A stretch of 64,000 nt of DNA from Sciurus carolinensis (taxonomy: Eukaryota > Chordata > Mammalia > Rodentia > Sciuridae): positions 42,469,792 through 42,533,791 of the forward strand of contig NC_062222.1 of assembly GCF_902686445.1 (NCBI RefSeq), in the 5' to 3' direction. A program made the position numbers and the translations under genes. A model generated the notes under the pieces. That model searched no databases. It was not told the DNA's origin and worked only from the letters and a program-made list of their open reading frames with translations. Below are positions 49,301 through 58,335 of the stretch, one piece after another; within the stretch, counting starts at the first letter, position 1; the number at the start of each line of letters is the position of its first letter.

Positions 49301-50160
49301 TGTTCTTGTTTACTTCTAAGAATTTTTTTATTTCCCTCCTGATGTCTTCTGTTATCCATTCATCATATTATAGTGTATTATTTAATCTCCAGAATTGGAG
49401 AAGTTTCTGTTTTTTAATCTGTCATTTATTTCTAATTTCAATCCATCATGATCTCATAGAGTACAAGGTAGTATCTCTATCTTCTTGTATTTGCTAACAG
49501 TAGCTTTGTGGCATAAAACATGGCCTATTTTAGAGAAGGATCCATGTGCTGTTGAGAAGAAAGTGTATTCGTTCTTTGTTGGATGGTATATTCTATATAT
49601 GTCCGTTAAGTCTAAATTGTTGATTGTGTTTTTGAGATCTATGGTTTCTTCAATTTTTGTTTGGAAGATCTATCCAGTGGTGAGAGAGGTGTGCTAAAAT
49701 TGCCTAGTATTATTGTGTTGTGGTCTATTTGATTTCTGGAATTGAGAAGGATTTGTTTGACGTACGTGGATGAGCCAATGTTCGGGGCATAGATATTTAT
49801 GATTGTTAAGTCTTGCTGCTTTATGCTTCCCTTAAGCAGCATGTAATGTCCTTCTTTATCCCTTCTGACTAGTTTTGGCTTGAAGTCCACATTATCTGAA
49901 ATGAGGATGGATACTTCAGCTTTTTTGCTGAGTCCATGTGCATGGTATGTTTTTCCCCATCCTTTCACCTTTTGTCTATGGGTATCTCTTTCTATAAGAT
50001 GAGTCTCTTACAGGCAGCATATTGTTGGATTTTTCTTTTCAATCCAATCTGCCAGTCTATATGTCTTTTGATTGATGAGTTCAGGCCATTAGCATTCAGG
50101 GTTATTATTGTGATATGATTTGTATTCTCAGTCATTTGACTCATTTTTGTTTTTTGACAT
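46325..50160 (-). pseudogene. L1 ORF2 pseudogene, copy A
   Basis: ORF2p carries an AP-type endonuclease, a reverse transcriptase and a C-terminal zinc-knuckle region, and performs target-primed reverse transcription in the nucleus. Here the start codon lies at 50158-50160, but an extra T in the following T run shifts the frame within a few codons. Open pieces survive at 49639-49968 (endonuclease), 48165-49268 (linker and start of RT), 47308-47844 and 46892-47347 (post-RT), and 46325-46702 (C terminus). The endonuclease motif reads LGNFSTPL where copy B has LGDFNTPL, so the catalytic Asp and its neighbouring Asn are replaced. The RT FADD motif is still readable near 48025 but in a broken frame. 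It cannot make an active protein. Confidence 0.9.
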
Positions 50161-50253
50161 GATTTGGTTTCTCCTTTATTTGACTATTCCTTTAGGCTAG
50201 TTCCTCCCGTTGCTGATTTGCATTGTTGTTTTTCATCTCTTCCTCATGGAATA

Positions 50254-50275
50254 TTTTTTTTTTTTTTTTTTTTTT
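50254..50275 (-). repeat. Poly(A) tail of L1 copy B (T22 on plus strand)
   Basis: 22 T residues sit between copy A's upstream edge and the 3' UTR of copy B. On the L1 strand this is a 3' poly(A) tail. Its position shows that copy B came from an RNA polyadenylated about 75 bases earlier than the transcript behind copy A. Confidence 0.9.
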
Positions 50276-50445
50276 ACGTTTACATAGGGTAATGATGTTT
50301 CTTTTTTTTACCCTTCCCCCCCACCCCTCCCACCCTTTTCCCTTTATACAGTCCTTCTTTCCTTCATTCTTACCTCTCTCCTTAGCCTAACTCTAAACCT
50401 AACCCTAAACCTAATGCTAACCCCTCCCACCCCCATTATATGTCC
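50276..50445 (-). other. L1 copy B 3' UTR with G-rich tract and telomere-like repeats
   Basis: On the plus strand, a C-run segment at 50311-50342 (cccttccccccccacccctc and on) is, on the L1 strand, four or more G runs and could form a G-quadruplex, as known for L1 3' UTRs in other mammals. The telomere-like stretch 50382-50422 follows (cctaactctaaacctaaccc). Copy A keeps both parts with substitutions. Confidence 0.8.
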
Positions 50446-53400
50446 TCATCCGCTTATCAGCGAGATCATTCGTCCTTTAGTTTTTTGAGATAGGCTTATC
50501 TCACTTAGCATGATATTCTCCAATTTTGACCATTTGCCTACAAATGCCATAATTTTATCATTCTTCATTGCGGAGGAATATTCCATTGTATAAATATGCC
50601 ACAGTTTCTTTATCCATTCATCAACTGAAGGACATCTAGGTTGGTTCCACAATCTGGCTATGGTGAATTGAGCAGCAATGAACATTGATGTGGCTGTATC
50701 TCTGTAGTATGCTGATTTTAAGTCCTTTGGGTATAGACCAAGGAGTGGGATAGCTGGGTCAAATGGTGTTTCCATTCCAAGCTTTCTGAGGAATCTCCAT
50801 ACTGCTTTCCAGAGTGGCTGCACTAATTTGCAACCCCACCAGCAATGTATGAGTGTTCCTTTTTCTCCACATCCTCGCCAACACCTATTGTTGCTTGTGT
50901 TCTTGATAATCGCCATTCTAATTGGGGTGAGATGAAATCTTAGGGTAGTTTTGATTTGCATTTCCCTTATTACTAGGGATGTTGAACATTTTTTCATATA
51001 TCTGTTGATTACTTGTACATCTTCTTCTGTGACGTGTCTGTTCATTTCCTTAGCCCATTTGTTGATTGGATTATTTGTATTCTTCGTGTAGAGTTTTTTG
51101 AGTTCTTTATAGATTCTGGAAATTAGCATTATATCTGAAGTATGAGTGGCAAAGATATTCTCCCACTCTGTAGGCTCTCTCTTCATATTTCTGATAGTTT
51201 CCTTTGCTGAGAGAAAGCTTTTTAGTTTGAATCTATCCCAGTTGTTGATTCTTGCTTTTATTTCTTGTGCTATGGGAGTCCTGTTAAGGAAGTCTGATCC
51301 TAAGCCACCAAGGTGAAGATTTGGACTTACTTTTTCTTCTATAAGATGCAGGATCTCTGGTCTGATTCTGAGGTCCTTGATCCATTTTGAGTTGAGTTTT
51401 GTGTAGGGTGAGAGATAGGGGTTTAATTTCATTCTATTGCATATGGTTTTCCAGTTTTCCCAGCACCATTTGTTGAAGAGGCTATCTTTTCTCCATTGCA
51501 TATTTTTGGAACCTTTGTCTAGTATGAGAAAATTGTATTTATTTGGGTTTGTGTCCATGTCCTCTATTCTGTACCATTGATCTACCTGTCTATTTTGGTA
51601 CCAATACCATGCCGTTTTTGTTACTATTGCTTTGTAGTAGAGTTGAAGATCTGGTATTGCAATACCCCCTGCTTCGCTCTTGCTACTGAGGATTGCTTTA
51701 GCTATTCTAGGTTTTTTATTCTTCCAGATGAATTTCATAATTGCTTGCTCTATTTCTGCAAGGTACATCATTGGGATTTTAATTGGAATTGCATTGAATC
51801 TGTATAGCACTTTAGGTAGTATAGCCATTTTGACGATATTAATTCTGCCTATCCAGGAACATGGGAGATCTTTCCATCTTCTAAGGTTTTCTTGAATTTC
51901 TTTCTTTAGTGTTCTGTAGTTCTCATTGTAGAGGTCTTTCACCTCTTTTGTGAGATTGATTCCCAAGTATTTTATTTTTTTCGATGCTATTGTGAATGGG
52001 GTAGTTTTCCTAATTTCTCTTTCTGAAGATTCATCACTTATGTATAAAAATGCATTGGATTTATGAGCATTGATCTTGTAACCTGCTACTTTACTGAATT
52101 CACTTATGAGTTCTAAAAGTTTTCTGGTGGAATTTCCAGGTTCCTCTAAATATATAATCATGTCATCAGCGAACAGGGATAGTTTGAGTTCTTCTTTTCC
52201 TATTCGTATCCCTTTAATTTCTTTGGTTTGTCTGATTGCTCTGGCTAGAGTCTCAAGGACGATGTTGAATAGAAGTGGTGAAAGAGGGCACCCCTGCCTT
52301 GTTCCAGTTTTTAGGGGGAACGCTTTCAGTTTTTCACCATTTAGAATGATATTAGCCATGGGCTTAGCGTAGATTGCCTTTATAATGTTTAGGAATGTTC
52401 CCACTACCCCAATTTTTTCTAGTGTTTGAGCATGAAGGGATGCTGTATTTTATCGAATGCTTTTTCTGCATCTATTGAAATAATCATGTGATTCTTAACT
52501 TTAAGTCTGTTGATATGGTGAATGACATTTATTGATTTCCGAATTGTGAACCAAACTTGCATCCCTGGGATAAAACCCACTTGATCGTGGTGCACTATCT
52601 TTTTAATATATATTTGTATGCGATTTGCTAAAATTTTGTTGAGAATTTTTGCGTCGATGTTCATTAAGGATATTGGTCTGAAATTTTCCTTCCTCGATGT
52701 GTCTCTGTCTGGTTTAGGTATCAGGGTGATATTGGCTTCATAGAACGAGTTTGGGAGGGTTCCCTCCTCTTCTATTTCATGGAATAGTTTGAGGAGTGTT
52801 GGAATGAGCTCTTCTTTAAAGGTTTTGTAGAACTCGACTGAGAACCCATCTGGTCCTGGACTTTTCTTTGTTGGTAGGCTTTTGATGACCTCTTCTATTT
52901 CATTGCTTGAAATTGGTTTATTTAGGTTGTGTATGTCCTCCTCGTTCAGTTTAGGTAATTCATATGTCTCTAGAAATTTGTTGATGTCTTCGAGGTTTTC
53001 TGTTTTGTTGGAGTATAGTTTTTCAAAATAGCTTCTAATTATGTTTTGTATTTCACTCGTGTCTGTTGTGATGTTTCCTTGTTCATTCCGAATTTTAGTA
53101 ATTTGAGTTTTCTCCCTCTTTCTCTTTGTTAGTGTGGCTAAGGGTTTATCAATTTTATTTATTTTTTCAAAGAACCAACTATTTATTTTGTTAATTTTTC
53201 CAATTGTTTCTTTTGTTTCGATTTCGTTGATTTCGGCTCTGATTTTAACTATTTCCTGTCTTCTACTACTTTTGGTATTGGTCTGCTCTTCTTTTTCTAG
53301 CGCTTTGAGCTGTAGTGTTAAGTCGTTTATTTGTTGATTTCTACTTCTTTTTTTGAATGCACCCCATGAAATAAATCTTCCTCTAAGTACTGCTTTCATA

Positions 53401-54293
53401 GTGTCCCAGAGATTTTGATATGATGTGTCTTTGTTCTCGTTTACTTCTAAGAATATTTTTATTTCCCTCCTGATGTCTTCTGTTATCCATTCATCGTATA
53501 ATAGTGTATTATTTAGTCTCCAAGTATTGGAGAAGTTTCTGTTTTTTAATCTGTCATTTATTTCTAATTTCAATCCATTATGATCTGATAGAGTACAAGG
53601 TAGTATCTCTATCTTCTTGTATTTGCTAACAGTAGCTTTGTGGCATAAAATATGGTCTATTTTAGAGAAGGATCCATGTGCTGTTGAGAAGAAAGTGTAT
53701 TCGTTCTTTGTTGGATGGTATATTCTATATATGTCTGTTAAGTCTAAATTGCTGATTGTGTTGTTGAGATCTATAGTTTCTTTATTCAATTTTTGTTTGG
53801 ACGATCTATCTAGTGGTGAGAGAGGTGTGTTAAAATCACCTAGTATGATTGTGTTGTGGTCTATTTGATTTCTGGAATTGAGAAGGATTTGTTTGACGTA
53901 CGTGGATGAGCCAATGTTCGGGGCATAGATATTTATGATTGTTATGTCTTGCTGATTTATGCTTCCCTTAAGCAGCATGTAATGTCCTTCTTTATCCCTT
54001 CTGACTAGTTTTGGTTTGAAGTCCACATTATCTGAGATGAGGATGGATACTCCAGCTTTTTGGCTGTGTCCGTGTGCATGGTATGTTTTTCCCCATCCTT
54101 TCACCTTTAGTCTATGGGTGTCTCTTTCTATGAGGTGAGTCTCTTGCAGGCAGCATATTGTTGGATTTTTCTTTTTAATCCAATCTGCCAGTCTGTGTCT
54201 TTTGATTGATGAATTCAGGCCATTAACATTCAGGGTTATTATTGTGATATGATTTGTATTCCTAGTCAATTGACTCATATTTGTTTTTGACAT
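50446..54293 (-). pseudogene. L1 ORF2, copy B, broken by one 1-bp deletion
   Basis: Endonuclease-reverse transcriptase of LINE-1, about 1,280 codons, the usual length. The upstream frame (54293-52419) holds the endonuclease: NVNGLN at residues 22-27, QETH with Glu51, LGDFN with Asp153 and Asn155, and SDHNG near 237. The linker and the first RT blocks follow (DAEKAFDKI near its end). A T run at 52425-52427 has three T where copy A has four (48296-48299), so the frame ends at 52419. The downstream frame (52404-50446, 652 residues) continues with RT ([15 protein letters not shown] at its residues 78-81), the long post-RT region and a C-x3-C-x7-H-x4-C knuckle near 50870. Start ATG lies 31 bases after the ORF1 stop. 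No other disruption is visible. Confidence 0.93.
52425..52427 (-). other. Frameshift site in ORF2 copy B
   Basis: ttt here against tttt in copy A. The surrounding text (agtgtttgagcatgaaggg) is otherwise the same, so a single-base loss in a short homopolymer is the simplest reading. A sequencing or assembly error at this site cannot be excluded. Confidence 0.85.
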
Positions 54294-54324
54294 GATTTGG
54301 TTTCTGCTTTATTTGGCTATTCCT

Positions 54325-55382
54325 TTAGGCTAGCGCCTCCTGTTGCTGATTTGCATCGTTGTTTTTCATCTCTTCCTCATGGAATATTTTGCTGAGAATG
54401 TTCTGTAATGCCGGCTTTCTTTTTGTAAATTCCTTTAGCTTTTGTTTATCATGGAAGGATCTTATTTCATCATCAAATCTGAAAGTAAGTTTTGCTGGGT
54501 ATAAGATTCTTGGTTGGCATCCATTTTCTTTCAGAGCTTGAAAAATGTTGTTCCAGGCCCTTCTAGCTTTTAGGGTCTGGATTGAAAAATCTGCTGATAT
54601 TCTTATTGGTTTCCCCTTGAATGTAATTTGATTCTTTTCTCTCGTGGCCTTTAAAACTCTGTCTTTATTTTGTATGTTAGGTATTTTCATAATAATGTGC
54701 CTTGGTGTGGGTCTGTTGTAATTTTGTATATTTGGAGTCCTATAAGCCTCTTGTACTTGGTTTTCCATTTCATTCTTCAGATTTGGGAAATTTTCTGATA
54801 TTATTTCATTGAATAGATTGTTCATTCCTTCGGTTTGTTTCTCTAAGCCTTCCTCAATCCCAATAATTCTTAAATATGGCCTTTTCATGATATCCCATAA
54901 TTCTTGTAGATTCTGTTCATGATTTCTTACCATCTTCTCTGTTTGGTCATCTTTGTTTTCAAGATAAAATATTTTGTCTTCAATGTCTGAGATTCTGTCT
55001 TCCAGGTGTTCTATCCTATTGGTTATGCTTTCTATGGAGTTTTTAGCTTGGTTCTTTGTTTCCTTCATTTCAAGGATTTCTGTTTTTTTTTTTTTTTTTT
55101 TTTTTTTTGTATCTCTAACTGTTTATTGAAATGATCTCTTGCTTCCCGTATTTGCTCTTTTAACTATTGATTGGTGCAATCATTTGATGCCTGCATTTGC
55201 TCTTTCATCTCCTTCTTCAATGCCTGCATTTGCTCTTTCATCTCCTCGTTTGCTTCCTTGATTGTATTAATTATGTACAATCTGAACTCCCTTTCTGACA
55301 TTTCTTCTGCTGTGCTGTCATTGGGTTTTATTGATATAGTATCTAGGTTTGTTTGGGACATTTTCTTCCCTTGTTTTCTCAT
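54325..55382 (-). pseudogene. L1 ORF1 with one stop codon and an A-tract frameshift
   Basis: ORF1p is the trimeric RNA-binding chaperone that coats L1 RNA in cytoplasmic particles. The N-terminal frame starts at 55382 and encodes a basic start (MRKQGKKMSQ) and a charged helical region with a short internal repeat (KEQMQA twice). A TAG at 55164-55166 ends it after 72 residues. Beyond it the same frame continues into a 26-A run (55083-55108) whose length is not a multiple of three, so the frame is shifted a second time. From 55068 a 247-residue frame gives the rest of the coiled coil (RIEHLEDRISDIEDKI), the RRM region (RIIGIEEG, HIIMKIPN) and the C-terminal domain (RISADFSIQTLKARRAW), ending EALA. 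The two lesions make it non-functional. It may belong by origin to copy A or copy B. Confidence 0.9.
55083..55108 (-). repeat. A26 tract inside ORF1 (T26 on plus strand)
   Basis: 26 T on the plus strand. On the coding strand it follows KQLEIQ-type codons and would encode a lysine run. 26 is out of frame for the downstream domain. Confidence 0.95.
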
Positions 55383-55844
55383 ATTGGTCAGATATCAGTG
55401 GTACTCTGAGATACTGCAGATTTCCTCTATTGGGTTATAGTGTCCCTGTAAATTTCCAGTGTATTACTTCCCAGCCTTCAGTAGCCTGAAGTCTTGGAGG
55501 AACTTGATAATGCAGTGCTTCCGAAGAAAGCTGCCCCTAGCCCACTACTGGTTCCAGGGCTTGGAGCTGGCTCTGTGCAGAAAGGCTCTCACTGGGCGGT
55601 CTGGTCCAAGAAGCTGGCCGTGTGGGAGGAGCCCACCGCTGGTGTGAGCAGGGCTACCTGGGGAAGACTCTAGCTGCCCTGCCCTGCTCTGATAAGCCAC
55701 CCCTATCCTGGCCTGCCACCCAGGCCGAGCTTCACCCGATGGGGGAGACTCACCCTGTGGCTCTATTTTAGTCTGAGTCTCTCAAGGCCTCCCCTTCTTG
55801 AGTCCTGGGTTCTGGAGCGACTGGAGATGCAGTCACCCTCTAGT

Positions 55845-55860
55845 TCGCCATCTTGGATTG
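55845..55860 (-). promoter_or_regulatory. YY1-like site at the inner promoter unit
   Basis: Plus strand tcgccatcttggattg. Same as the outer site except for one base at the edge of the core (gcga instead of gcgg on the L1 strand). Confidence 0.65.
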
Positions 55861-56441
55861 CCATGTGGAAAGAGCCTGCGGCCAGAGGGAGCAGGGCTGC
55901 CTTGAGAAATCTCTGGCTGCCCTGCCCTGATCCCAGAGGCTGCGTGCGGGTTGGAGCTCTCCGTTGGCTCAGGAACTTGTGACTGACTCTGTGTAGAAAG
56001 GCTCTCACTGGGCGGTCTGCTCTGAGAAGCTAGCCTTGAAAGGTGCCTCCTGCAGGAGGAGTCTGGGCTGCTTGGGGAAGTCCCTGGCTGCCCTCTCCTG
56101 GTCCCTGAAGCTGCCTGTGGGCCGGAGCTCGCCGGGCTGGCTCCAGGACTTGGAGCTGGTTCTGTGCAGAAAGCCTTTCACTGGGGTGCCTGCTCCGAGA
56201 AGCTGGAGAATCTGGCCATGTGGGAGGAGCCCACCACCGGAGTGTGCAGGGCTGCCTGGGGAAGACTCTAGTTGCCCTGCCCTACTCTGATAAGCCACCT
56301 CTATCCGGGCCTGCCGCCCAGGCCGAGCTTCACCCGGTGGGGGAGACTCACCCGTGACTCTATTTTAGTCCGAGTCTCTCAATGCCTCCCCTTCTTGAAT
56401 CCTGGGTTCTGGAGCGAGTGGAGATGCAGTCACCCTCTAGT

Positions 56442-56457
56442 CCGCCATCTTGGATTG
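56442..56457 (-). promoter_or_regulatory. YY1-like site at the outer promoter unit
   Basis: Plus strand ccgccatcttggattg, i.e. caatccaagatggcgg on the L1 strand, matches the CAAGATGGCGG core bound by YY1. In human L1 such a site near the first bases fixes the transcription start. Confidence 0.75.
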
Positions 56458-56460
56458 CCC

Positions 56461-56576
56461 ATTTCCTGGTGCTCAAAAACCAGGCCTGCTCCCTGGGGAT
56501 ATTCAGCATCCCCACAGCAGAGCAACCGGGGACTACAGAAAGTGAGAGTGAATCCTAGTGCCGAATGCCAGGAATC
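56461..56576 (-). other. 116-bp leader between outer YY1 unit and the target-site duplication
   Basis: It lies inside the duplicated target site yet upstream of the usual L1 start at the YY1 unit. It could be a partial further promoter unit or 5'-transduced flanking DNA. I see no clear match to the two units (one short similarity, gcaaccggggactac, is not in them). Confidence 0.6.
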
Positions 56577-56588
56577 GATTCTGTTATG
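56577..56588. repeat. Right target-site duplication of the L1 composite
   Basis: gattctgttatg, identical to 46037-46048. Confidence 0.85.
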
Positions 56589-56755
56589 TTTTAATGAGCA
56601 TCTTAACCTGATTGGATAATGTGCCTATAAATGTCTTGTACAATCATAAGTAAAATTAGATCTGTGCCTTCTAAGCCTGGTCTCCAATGTCTGTGCTCTT
56701 TGGGTGACATCATCATCCTCACCCTCAGTGCAACCTCTGTTCAAAATAACTACAT
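56589..56755 (+). repeat. Possible right half of an LTR cut by the L1 composite
   Basis: A TATA-like cctataaatgtc at about 56622-56633 is followed by a U5-like pyrimidine-rich stretch (gcctggtctccaatgtctgt). It would continue the CpG-bearing text that ends at 46036. Family and limits unknown. Confidence 0.3.
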
Positions 56756-56999
56756 TTTCCAAAGAAAACCTGTTATCATTCTAGAGCACTTATCCTTAGG
56801 ATCATATTTGAAAAAATGCTGGGCAAGTTATAATTATAAGATTACAAGATCTCCTTCTTCATGGCTTCCAAGGTCCACCAGTGGTTTAGTTCCTTCTCCT
56901 TCCATGCTTTCAAAATGATGCTATAAATAGATACACATCTTCGAGACATTTCCCTTTATTTTTTATAGATATGAAGAGCTGGTTCTGGGTCATTCTTTA

Positions 57000-57400
57000 T
57001 TTCTTTGTTCCAAACTTTTCTAGGGCTATCATAACCAAGTGCCACAGATTGAGTGACTTTCAGGACAGAAATGTATTTTCTCAATGTTATGGAGGAAAAA
57101 GGTCCAAGATGAAGGTGTTGGCAGGTAGGCCTCTTTAGAGGCCTCTCTCTTGGGTTTGCATGGGAACAACTTGCCATGTCCTTACATGGTCTTTTCTCTG
57201 TGTGTACATTTCCCTGATATTTCTGTAAGTTCAAATTTCCTCTACTGATAAGTACAACCATCAGACTGAAGTAGGGCCTATTCAGTTAACTACCTCTTTT
57301 AACTTACCTCTTGAAAAGCTCTGTCTCCAAACACTGTCACATTCTGAAGTACTGAGTGTTAGGGCATCAATGACTGAATTTGGCAGGTTGAGGGTGGGGT
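57000..57400 (-). mobile_element. MLT1-type MaLR LTR, reverse orientation
   Basis: Landmarks: ctagggctatcataaccaag, tgccacagattgagtgactt, aaggtccaagatgaaggtgt, catgtccttacatggtcttt, ctctgtctccaaacactgtc and the final gaagtactgagtgttagggc. In reverse complement they follow an MLT1 LTR. Old and decayed. Confidence 0.65.
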
Positions 57401-57504
57401 AAAATCTTTGATGTACTCCTTACTCCCACCCCTTATATTTTCTACTTACCACTAGTTTTTAGAAATGGGCATTAGGAACTTTGATGTGTTTTTCTTTATC
57501 CTGC

Positions 57505-57870
57505 AAGGATTTTATTGTGCTTTTTGGATCTGCAGGAAGCCATGTTCTTTCAGTATGATGTCTGGTATGGAGTAGATATGGGAAAAGATACGGAGAAAGA
57601 TATCTCCATGCAATGCAGCTGTATTCTTCTGGCCTCTTGTCCCTCTTCTGGCCCCTCGTCCCTCTGACTTCTGGATCATTAATTGATCAGCTGGGGCTTC
57701 CTTGCGGGGGGTGGCTATCTTCAGAGTAGCAAAGAAGCAGGTGAGCAGTTCAATTACCAGCCTGAGAGTGGCAGTTTCTTTCTGGCTGGTGCAAATAGCA
57801 TTCCTTTCTGCTGCTGTATTGCCCCTTATCCTGAAGGCAGTGAGGGATATAGGAAAGCTATGGGACATGT
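57505..57870 (-). repeat. Unassigned G+C-richer block with a minus-strand poly(A) signal
   Basis: On the minus strand the block runs from catgtcccatagctttccta to an AATAAA hexamer (plus strand ttttatt at about 57510) followed by ccttgcagg. A 118-codon frame (57868-57512, minus) covers it, with no recognised domain. It could be an old LTR or a retrocopied transcript. No target-site duplication was seen. Confidence 0.35.
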
Positions 57871-58159
57871 GACAAACCCCTAACCACTACAGATTCAGTT
57901 ATCACTATGCAGGAAATTAGTTCCTGCTCTAATAAGAGAAAAGAAAACAGCAGAGAAAAATGAAATGATGGCTGCCAAGGTCAAGGCTACCACAGAGCCT
58001 TCATCCTCTACTTTATTATCAGTTTTAAATGTTTTTCCCTAGCAAAAAGTGGAAACAAGAAGTTAGAGTGATAGGAAAAGGAAAGGAAAGTGAAGGAAAA
58101 AAGAACCAGACCCAGGGATAAACTCTGGAACTGAAATACTATTCACTTCCATCTACCAT
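57871..58159. other. Unassigned sequence, purine-rich in part
   Basis: A GGAAA-rich segment around 58070-58100 precedes the L1 end. No gene is visible. Confidence 0.4.
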
Positions 58160-58335
58160 TCAGAGGGGGCAGGGGAAGGAAAGATAATAGAATGAGACAA
58201 ACATCATCACCCTATGTACATGTATGAAGACACAAATGGTATGACTCTACTTCATGTACAACCAAATAAATGATAGTTATACTCCATTTGTGTACAATGA
58301 ATAAAAATAAAAAAATAATGAATAAATTAAGTGAA
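58160..58335 (+). mobile_element. Sciurid L1 3' terminus, plus strand
   Basis: Runs from a G-rich 3' UTR piece through gagacaaacatcatcaccct, atgtacatgtatgaagacac, gactctacttcatgtacaac and catttgtgtacaatgaataa to an A-rich tail. Same family as 8047-8378, with a few deletions. Confidence 0.8.

Larger units (their letters stand above)
46049..50253 (-). mobile_element. L1 copy A (left copy), truncated relative to ORF1
   Basis: Contains the ORF1-ORF2 junction, all of ORF2 as a pseudogene and a 3' UTR. Its 3' end is longer than copy B's: after the shared tttacataggg the sequence continues leftward through aaggcataccatttgtgtaa and ttgtaaacaaatgggataca to a T8 run. Copy A has lost CpGs that copy B still has (for example gattgtgg against gatcgtgg, and gtgattt against gcgattt), which suggests longer decay. 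By hand, about 10 differences were counted over ~190 bases (48300-48490 against 52430-52620). Confidence 0.85.
55383..56460 (-). promoter_or_regulatory. L1 5' UTR with two promoter-like units
   Basis: G+C- and CpG-rich, unlike the rest of the window. Two ~320-bp copies of the same unit can be aligned: 55539-55862 and 56139-56460. Shared landmarks include cttggagctggctctgtgca / cttggagctggttctgtgca, gataagccaccyctatcc, gccgagcttcacccgatggg / gccgagcttcacccggtggg, and ggttctggagcga. The spacer 55863-56138 contains a partial third copy (gaaaggctctcactgggcgg at about 55998). Each full unit starts, on the L1 strand, at a YY1-like site. Tandem promoter units at an L1 5' end are known from mouse. 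This looks like the internal polymerase II promoter of the element. Confidence 0.8.
46049..56576 (-). mobile_element. Tandem LINE-1 composite (~10.5 kb), minus strand
   Basis: One 12-bp direct repeat encloses the whole block. Reading on the minus strand from 56576, the order is: a 116-bp leader, a 5' UTR with two promoter-like units (56460-55383), ORF1 (55382-54325), ORF2 copy B (54293-50446), a 3' UTR and a poly(A) tail (T22 at 50254-50275). A second ORF2 copy A follows, preceded by only ~90 bases of upstream sequence (50253-46325), then its own 3' UTR ending in a T8 run. The two ORF2-3'UTR modules are head to tail. Copy A's homology to the upstream sequence ends at 50253, which aligns with 54390 inside ORF1. 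Two origins are possible: B inserted into A, or a truncated A inserted into B's tail. Confidence 0.9.

Noticed and set aside
47576..53868. Plus-strand frames of 60-100 codons across the L1 composite
   Set aside because: They are antisense shadows of ORF2 and appear at matching places in both copies.
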